In this document: positions 57,838-64,000 of the stretch, piece by piece
How positions within the stretch are numbered: position 1 is the first letter of the stretch
Layout: every line of letters starts with the position of its first letter
DNA from: Cognatishimia sp. 1_MG-2023
Lineage (GTDB): Bacteria; Pseudomonadota; Alphaproteobacteria; Rhodobacterales; Rhodobacteraceae
NCBI RefSeq assembly: GCF_030548175.1
Contig: NZ_JAUORX010000003.1
Coordinates: 391,867-455,866, forward strand
DNA length: 64,000 nt
Direction: 5' to 3'
Program-made: the position numbers and the translations under genes
Notes under the pieces: generated by a model
Seen by the model: the letters and a program-made list of their open reading frames with translations, nothing else
What the model was told of the DNA's origin: nothing
Database searches by the model: none

Positions 57838-59055
57838 TCAATCGTCAGCCAGTTCGGTGATCACTTCGCTTGATTTCTCAAGCGTGCGGTGGACCGGGCA
57901 TTTATCAGCAATCTCTAGCAATCGCTGTCGTTGGGTGCTGTCAAGCTTACCGCCAAGGTGAATGACACGGGTAAAGCTATCAATCCGGTCGCCTGATCCG
58001 GTGCCCGCGTCTTGGGCGTGGACTTTGTTGTGGCGTACATCAACCCAGACATGTTCAAGCGGCCAACCTTTGCGGCGGGCATACATGCGGATGGTCATCG
58101 ACGTGCAAGAGCCAAGGCCAGAGGACAAGAACCCATAAGGGGTCATGCCTTTGTTGGTGCCGCCATAGGCCAATGGTTCATCTGCCAGAGTGTGATGAAA
58201 CGGGCCAGAGTTCACGTCTTGGAGGAACCCATTTGGATCCGCTTCAGAGACACGCACAACACCTTCGGGTGCGCCGATGGGTGGGGCAGGCGGCGCAAGG
58301 TGCAAATAGCGGGCGGCCCAAGCTGCGATGACTTCAGCTGCGTATTCCGCGTCTTCTGGGCGGCTGATCAGGTGATCTGAATCATCCAGCGTGACAAAGC
58401 TTTTGGGATGTTTGGCCGCCATAAAGATGGCAGAGGCATTTTCGATGTCGACCACATTGTCGCGTGGTGCGTGCATGACCAATAGCGCGCGACCCAGTTT
58501 GCCGATGATTGGCGCTAGTTTTTGTCCGGCGACGTCTTCGACAAAGTCTTTGCCGATGGTGAAGGGACGACCGCCCAAGCAGACCTCGGCCTGACCTTCG
58601 GATTTGATTGTCTCCAAGGCGCCATCGAAGTTGTGGGTAACGTGACCCGGATCAAAGGGGGCACCCAGTGTGACCACGGCGCGCACGCTTGGCATATCGC
58701 CAGCAGCACGCAGAACAGCTGCGCCACCAAGGGAATGGCCGATCAACATGTCAGGCGCCATGTCGCGGCTTGCTAGATAGTTAGCAGCGGCACGCAGGTC
58801 GTCTACGTTGGATGTGAAGGTGGTGTTGGAAAACTCCCCTTCGGAATGGCCAAGGCCGGTGAAGTCAAACCGCAGAACCGCCAGCCCCATTGCTGCAAGG
58901 CGGCCGGCAATCCGGCGTGCTGCAGGAATGTCTTTGGAACATGTAAAACAGTGGGCAAACAACACTGTCGCGAGATGCGGCCCATCGGGGATGTCTAGGC
59001 GTGCCGCGAGCTTCTCGCCACTGTGCCCAGTGAAGGTGATACGTTCAGTCGTCAT
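57838..59055 (-). CDS. Alpha/beta hydrolase-OsmC fusion protein
   Basis: A 405-residue two-domain protein. Residues about 1-250 are an alpha/beta hydrolase with the nucleophile elbow MLIGHSLGG, an acidic residue and a late His ([12 protein letters not shown]). Residues about 265-405 are an OsmC-like peroxiredoxin-type domain with two Cys, in [19 protein letters not shown] and in [10 protein letters not shown]. This fusion is known in proteobacteria. It may couple ester hydrolysis to hydroperoxide reduction; the substrate is unknown. The ATG at 59055 gives the family start. Confidence 0.9.
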   Translation of the reverse strand: MTTERITFTGHSGEKLAARLDIPDGPHLATVLFAHCFTCSKDIPAARRIAGRLAAMGLAVLRFDFTGLGHSEGEFSNTTFTSNVDDLRAAANYLASRDMAPDMLIGHSLGGAAVLRAAGDMPSVRAVVTLGAPFDPGHVTHNFDGALETIKSEGQAEVCLGGRPFTIGKDFVEDVAGQKLAPIIGKLGRALLVMHAPRDNVVDIENASAIFMAAKHPKSFVTLDDSDHLISRPEDAEYAAEVIAAWAARYLHLAPPAPPIGAPEGVVRVSEADPNGFLQDVNSGPFHHTLADEPLAYGGTNKGMTPYGFLSSGLGSCTSMTIRMYARRKGWPLEHVWVDVRHNKVHAQDAGTGSGDRIDSFTRVIHLGGKLDSTQRQRLLEIADKCPVHRTLEKSSEVITELADD

Positions 59056-59635
59056 ACTCAAAGCGGTCCTTTGCCTGTTCCGACCCAATTTGGGGCACGT
59101 GAGCCGCGAGGCCAAGGTCTATGTCAGCACTGTCACGGCAAGGTGAGCAGATGGGAGCGGGCGCGAGTTGGTTAGCTATGGGGGCGGGGGTGCTGAGCTC
59201 TTCATAATCGGAGATTGGGTGCTGGGGCAATGGATGCGCATTGTATGCGGCAGAATCAGTTGCGTTTGTACTTAGCCAAAAAGGTGGGGTGTTTTTGATT
59301 GTCGGTTGGTGCGACAAGCCCTGTTTCAATTTTAGGCTGCAGGTTCGGCACAACCTAAGCATTGCAGGAAACCGTCAAAGTTTGTTTCGGGACTTCTGTG
59401 GGTGGGGCGTAAATACTGATGCTAGATTAACTAATCGGGCCTTTGGGAATATTTCATATGCAATGCCATGAGGCTTGCGATCTGACGGTCTTAACAACCT
59501 GAATTTGAATAATTCTACCTATAGTGTTGTTCTAAACCTAATCGAAAGTATAGCTATTTCACCCTTAGGGACCGTGGTGCCGGATTAGAAATTTCGTTAA
59601 GTTGGCGAAAGAAAAATTAAAAAGAAAGCCCTGAC
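59056..59635. other. Gene-less 580-base stretch
   Basis: No convincing gene on either strand. The composition drops to AT-rich toward 59460-59635, which probably holds the promoter of the DUF1330 gene. No tRNA or terminator recognised. Confidence 0.5.
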
Positions 59636-59965
59636 ATGACTGTTACCGTTGTGGCAATGACCAGCATTAACGAAGATGAGCCAATGGCATTGGCGGAATA
59701 CCTGCAGGTCACGGGACCGTTGCTGGAGCGTGCCGGCGCGCGAATTTTGAAACGTTTCACGGTAAATGAGGTTGTGGTGGGGCATCGGCCCGCCAAAACG
59801 GTCTTTATCGTAGAATATCCAAGCAAGGCCGCTGTCGACATGGTGTTTAACAGTGCGGAGTACCGCAGTATCATTCCGGCTCGGGATTTGGCGTTTAACG
59901 AATACAGCGTGACGGTTGCGACGGATGGCGAAAGCGCGAATGACGCGGCGGTTGCTGTCGATTGA
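59636..59965 (+). CDS. DUF1330 domain protein
   Basis: A 109-residue protein related to the DUF1330 dimeric alpha/beta-barrel family. Seen are LAEYLQVTGPLLERAGARILKRF, then GHRPAKTVFIVEYPSKAAVDMVFNSAEYRSIIPARDLAFNEYS, a typical pattern. Function is unknown. It is monocistronic, with a 170-base AT-rich upstream region. Confidence 0.85.
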   Translation: MTVTVVAMTSINEDEPMALAEYLQVTGPLLERAGARILKRFTVNEVVVGHRPAKTVFIVEYPSKAAVDMVFNSAEYRSIIPARDLAFNEYSVTVATDGESANDAAVAVD

Positions 59966-59988
59966 TCTTTGGTATCAGAATTAGAAAG

Positions 59989-60013
59989 AAAAGCGCCCTT
60001 TGAGGCGTTTTTT
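59989..60013 (+). terminator. Terminator after the DUF1330 gene
   Basis: Imperfect stem AAAAGCGCC/GGCGTTTT with one bulge, followed by TTTGTTTTTT. Confidence 0.65.
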
Positions 60014-60099
60014 TGTTTTTTGGTATTTGTGACGATTAGGTTGCCATAAATTCCAACACTCTGGAACGTGCTGTTGGTGGTCAGATTGAGGCGTTGGCC

Positions 60100-60723
60100 T
60101 TATTGCGCGCGGACGCTGGCCATTTTGAATCCTGCGAACAAGAGGGCGAGGCCTGCTGTTTTGTTAACTGCGCTGACGATCCATTTTTTGACGCCGCCGC
60201 GGGCGAGGCGATCGCCGAGGAAGGCGTATGCGCTGTAGGCAGTGACATCTATTAGGAAAGTCGTGCCTCCCATGATTAGGATTTGTGGAATGATCGGCGC
60301 ATCGGTGTCGAGAAACTGCGGCAGGATCGCTGCGAAATAGAGCAAAGCTTTGGGGTTGGCGAATTCAATCACGAACCCTTTTGCAAATAGGGTGCTGACG
60401 GCTGATGTGTGTTTGTCTGGTTGCACCGAGATCGCGCCGGCTTTGCTTAGGAGTGCTGTCAGGCCCAAATATACCAGATAGGCGACACCTACCCATTTGA
60501 TGATGGAAAACAGCAGGTTGGATGCAATGATGAGCGAAGCGACCCCTGTGGCGGAAAGAACGAAGTAGACTACATTGGCGAGCGCCACTCCTGCGACGCC
60601 AAAGAGGGCGCGCTGTCCGCCGTTTGTGGCGCCTTGGGACGCCATCGCGATGGCTGCCGCGCCGGGAGTGAAGACGACAACGGTCGTTGTCAGCAAAAAG
60701 ATCAGGTAGGTTTCTAACGCCAT
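60100..60723 (-). CDS. LysE family translocator
   Basis: A 207-residue exporter with about six hydrophobic segments and a family-type FTPGAAAIAMASQGATNGG after helix 1 (the usual PGP is PGA). ANPKALLYFAAILPQF is also conserved. The substrate is unknown. It is a paralogue of the protein at 9721-10359. Confidence 0.87.
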   Translation of the reverse strand: MALETYLIFLLTTTVVVFTPGAAAIAMASQGATNGGQRALFGVAGVALANVVYFVLSATGVASLIIASNLLFSIIKWVGVAYLVYLGLTALLSKAGAISVQPDKHTSAVSTLFAKGFVIEFANPKALLYFAAILPQFLDTDAPIIPQILIMGGTTFLIDVTAYSAYAFLGDRLARGGVKKWIVSAVNKTAGLALLFAGFKMASVRAQ

Positions 60724-60811
60724 TGGGCCGCCCTAACGATTGAATTTAGGGTTTGATGAGGCGCGTTATTGCTGTGAAACGCAATCCGTTTCTTGCGCAA
60801 ATACTGACAGT

Positions 60812-61495
60812 TTATTGCAGCAGCTGATACCGAATTTCGGTATTGGGGCGTTGGCTATTGCGCGCGATCATCACCATTGGTTCTGGAAAACGGAATTGAT
60901 TTACACCCGTGATTTCTTTGTCCCAATTTGGTGACATGGGATAGGCAAGGTTACGGGTCTTTAGGTTGCTCCATTCGGAGCTAACCGCGTTAGGCGCTGA
61001 GAGGCCGGACCAGTAGTTTGTTTGGCTTAAGCTGTAGCAGGTATATTTCGCTGACATCAGATCAGAAAAGTTACGGCCCCGGCGAGCAAGGCCGTCTGCT
61101 GTGAATTCAAAGAAGGTCGCGTTTGAGGTTTCGGGTTGCCAGATTGCGCGCTGACGTCCGGGAATATCACCAGAATATGCCGCGGACATGATGGGTGACA
61201 TAACCACATTTAAAGTGTCCATATCGGGTTGAATGCAAATATCTGTTGGCGCATAGCCATCCGCCAAAATGCGCAGATGGGGAGTGGCCACGGGCATATC
61301 GACCTTGCCGCTTGGATCGCTGAAACCTGCGAATTGCCCTTTGGAATCATCGGTACCTGACATTTCAATAACAGTGGCGCCTGCGACGGGGCAGTGGCGG
61401 TGCAGGTCTATGAGGAGAAGAGACGCGACAATGCTATTGCTGAAGGCAACACGGTTCTGAGTGGCCTTCATCTGCCCGGCTATGTGTTCATTCAT
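60812..61495 (-). CDS. Hypothetical protein with a possible transthyretin-like region
   Basis: I do not recognise this 227-residue protein. Residues about 30-90 (HCPVAGATVIEMSG, SGKVDMPV, HLRILADGYAP) look like a carboxypeptidase-regulatory or transthyretin-like beta fold. The rest is rich in Ser, Asn, Thr and aromatic residues. No signal peptide is seen. The ribosome-binding site is weak, and an in-frame ATG at 61471 is an alternative. It lies 257 bases downstream of glnA on the same strand, beyond a strong terminator. Confidence 0.6.
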   Translation of the reverse strand: MNEHIAGQMKATQNRVAFSNSIVASLLLIDLHRHCPVAGATVIEMSGTDDSKGQFAGFSDPSGKVDMPVATPHLRILADGYAPTDICIQPDMDTLNVVMSPIMSAAYSGDIPGRQRAIWQPETSNATFFEFTADGLARRGRNFSDLMSAKYTCYSLSQTNYWSGLSAPNAVSSEWSNLKTRNLAYPMSPNWDKEITGVNQFRFPEPMVMIARNSQRPNTEIRYQLLQ

Positions 61496-61704
61496 TTTGT
61501 TTAAACCTGCCCAAAACCGTCTGAGAAAACCAATGTTTTCAATCCGGAGGCAGTTTGCACCAAGAGGCCAGTAAATACAGGGTTTTGTGCTGTAAAACGT
61601 TGGTTTTCAGTAAGTTTTTTTGAAAGTTACAATGCTGACTAGTGGTTCAAAAAAACGGTTCTCTTTAGGGTTGCTTTTATGGTGTTTGGCTGTGGGTCAA
61701 ACGA

Positions 61705-61733
61705 AAACAGGCGCCCCGTGGGGGCGCCTGTTT
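61705..61733 (-). terminator. Terminator after glnA
   Basis: A perfect 13-bp stem AAACAGGCGCCCC/GGGGCGCCTGTTT with a 3-nt loop; the minus strand continues into TTTTCGTTT, 20 bases after the glnA stop. Confidence 0.9.
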
Positions 61734-61752
61734 CGAATCAATGTCTAACTGA

Positions 61753-63159
61753 TTAGCAGCTGTAGTACATGCCGAATTCAACTGGGTGAGGCGTGTGCTC
61801 ATACAGTTCAACTTCGCCCATTTTCAGTTCGATGTAACCTTCGATCTGATCTTTGGTGAATACGTCGCCAGCAGTTAGGAAGTCGCTGTCTTTTTGTAGC
61901 TCTTCAAGTGCTTCACGTAGGGAACCACAAACTGTTGGGATGTCTGCCAGTTCTTCAGCAGGCAAGTCATACAAGTTTTTGTCCATAGCTTCGCCTGGAT
62001 CAATCTTGTTTTTGATGCCGTCAAGGCCAGCCATCAGAAGTGCTGCGAAGCACAGGTATGGGTTGGATGATGGATCAGGGAAACGAGCCTCTACGCGTTT
62101 TGCTTTTGGCGATTCTGTCCAAGGGATACGTACACAGCCAGAACGGTTGCTTGCAGAGTATGCGCGCAGAACTGGTGCTTCGAAGCCTGGGATCAGACGC
62201 TTGTACGAGTTGGTGGATGGGTTTGTGAAGGCGTTCAACGCTTTCGCGTGCTTCAGGATACCACCGATGAAGTACAGAGCTTCTTGGGACAGATCAGCGT
62301 ATTTGTCGCCTGCGAACAATGGCTTGCCATCTTTCCAGATGGACATGTTCACGTGCATACCTGTGCCGTTGTCGCCAGCGATTGGCTTTGGCATGAAGGT
62401 AGCGGATTTGCCGTAAGACTGAGCCACGTTGTGGATCACGTATTTGTATTTCTGCAGTTCGTCCGCTTGCTTGGTCAGGCTATCAAAGATCAGGCCAAGC
62501 TCGTGCTGACAGGACGCAACCTCGTGGTGGTGCTTGTCTGTCTTCATGCCGAGACGCTTCATTGTGGACAGCATTTCGGAACGGATGTCTTGAGCGTCGT
62601 CAATTGGGTTTACTGGGAAGTAACCGCCTTTGACGCCAGGGCGGTGGCCCATGTTGCCCATTTCGTATTCTGTGTCTGTGTTCCAAGACGCGTCTTGTGC
62701 ATCAACTTCGTAAGATACTTTGTTGATGGTGTTGGAGAAGCGTACGTCGTCAAACAGGAAGAATTCTGCTTCTGGACCCATGTATGCCGCATCGCCGATA
62801 CCGGAAGATTTCAGGTATGCTTCGGCTTTTTGAGCTGTGCCGCGTGGGTCACGCTCGTATGCTTCGCCAGTGTCTGGCTCTACGATAGAGCAGTGGATGC
62901 AGATTGTTTTTTCTGCGTAGAACGGATCCACATATGCAGATTTTGTATCTGGGATCAGTTTCATGTCGGAGTTTTCGATAGACTTCCAACCTTCGATGGA
63001 AGAGCCGTCAAACATGAAGCCCTCTTCGAGGAAATCTTCGTCAACCAGATCAACGTCTACTGTGACGTGCTGTAGTTTACCGCGTGTGTCAGTGAAACGA
63101 ATGTCGACATAAGCCGCATCTTCGTCTTTGATCAGCTTGAGAACTTCACTTGCGCTCAT
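61753..63159 (-). CDS. glnA: Glutamine synthetase type I
   Basis: ATP-dependent enzyme that forms glutamine from glutamate and ammonium, as a dodecamer. Visible are FDGSSIEGW, the ATP-binding [16 protein letters not shown] and the adenylylation loop with Tyr397 in NLYDLP, so activity is probably controlled by GlnE. It is 468 residues. It is transcribed after glnB with a 37-base gap, forming the glnBA operon expected under nitrogen control. Confidence 0.98.
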   Translation of the reverse strand: MSASEVLKLIKDEDAAYVDIRFTDTRGKLQHVTVDVDLVDEDFLEEGFMFDGSSIEGWKSIENSDMKLIPDTKSAYVDPFYAEKTICIHCSIVEPDTGEAYERDPRGTAQKAEAYLKSSGIGDAAYMGPEAEFFLFDDVRFSNTINKVSYEVDAQDASWNTDTEYEMGNMGHRPGVKGGYFPVNPIDDAQDIRSEMLSTMKRLGMKTDKHHHEVASCQHELGLIFDSLTKQADELQKYKYVIHNVAQSYGKSATFMPKPIAGDNGTGMHVNMSIWKDGKPLFAGDKYADLSQEALYFIGGILKHAKALNAFTNPSTNSYKRLIPGFEAPVLRAYSASNRSGCVRIPWTESPKAKRVEARFPDPSSNPYLCFAALLMAGLDGIKNKIDPGEAMDKNLYDLPAEELADIPTVCGSLREALEELQKDSDFLTAGDVFTKDQIEGYIELKMGEVELYEHTPHPVEFGMYYSC

Positions 63160-63196
63160 GTCTGAATCCCTTTGATATATCTAGAGTGATTGGCGT

Positions 63197-64000
<804 letters not shown>

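Noticed and set aside
61725..61742. TTTCGAATC-like sequence resembling a tRNA T-arm.
   Set aside because: It is the tail of the glnA terminator; no acceptor or anticodon stem can be built around it.

Overview
This window is a chromosomal segment of an alphaproteobacterium of the order Rhodobacterales, most likely the Roseobacter group. The evidence is the gene content and gene order: a short ProS without editing domain, a yfgM-bamB-der cluster, yajC-secD-secF, ccmABCDG beside acnA, a ccmI-ruvX-DUF1289 operon, a heterotetrameric sarcosine oxidase operon (soxBDAG), glnB-glnA, and the stand-alone Hint and RTX-repeat proteins that are common in marine roseobacters. Base composition is moderately GC-rich and even. 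No tRNA, rRNA, insertion sequence, prophage, CRISPR array or recognisable defence island was seen. The segment is mainly core genome with small accessory pockets.

Layout. 0.1-5.2 kb: a luciferase-like oxidoreductase on the minus strand, then proS, a DUF2937 protein and the lipoprotein-release genes lolC/E and lolD. 5.4-6.6 kb: a DUF606 transporter and a Tag-like glycosylase (minus). 6.7-9.7 kb: clpP, clpX, a coupled unknown and ridA. 9.7-14.6 kb: LysE exporter, prpF, a LysR regulator, nhaA and a Hint-domain protein. 14.6-19 kb: a mostly gene-less stretch with one possible 43-codon membrane ORF, a flavin reductase, dusA, a TauE/SafE permease and a membrane-anchored RTX-repeat protein. 19-21 kb: DUF1289-ruvX-ccmI (minus). 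21.1-27 kb: soxBDAG and sodB. 27.1-36.5 kb: LOG protein, LysM protein, ATM1-type ABC exporter, an NTF2-like protein and a large RND pump with its adaptor. 36.6-43.2 kb: yfgM-like, bamB, der, an EF-hand protein, a fatty-acid desaturase and serS. 43.2-43.6 kb: remnant of an EAL-domain (cyclic-di-GMP phosphodiesterase) gene. 43.8-50.7 kb: one long plus-strand run, yajC-secD-secF-TauE-Mth938-ccmA-ccmB-ccmC-ccmD-ccmG. 50.8-59 kb: DOPA-dioxygenase-like protein, acnA, a DUF1223 protein, fliG, purB, a small exported unknown and an alpha/beta hydrolase-OsmC fusion. 59-64 kb: DUF1330, LysE, an unknown protein, glnA, glnB and a gene-less end.

Functional themes are envelope biogenesis (Lol, BamB, YajC-SecDF, LysM, RND pump), cytochrome c maturation (CcmABCDG plus the distant CcmI), proteostasis (ClpXP), one-carbon and nitrogen metabolism (sarcosine oxidase, GlnB/GlnA) and oxidative or ionic stress (SodB, NhaA, OsmC). 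Genes of one pathway are mostly translationally coupled, with 4-8 nt overlaps.

The most notable non-coding signals are two near-identical 40-nt palindromic elements 45 kb apart, three copies of an interspersed element built around AAATACTCC (one of them inside the sox operon), a perfect 15-bp inverted repeat inside the start of a small gene, and a decayed EAL-domain gene. I found no convincing new multi-gene system.
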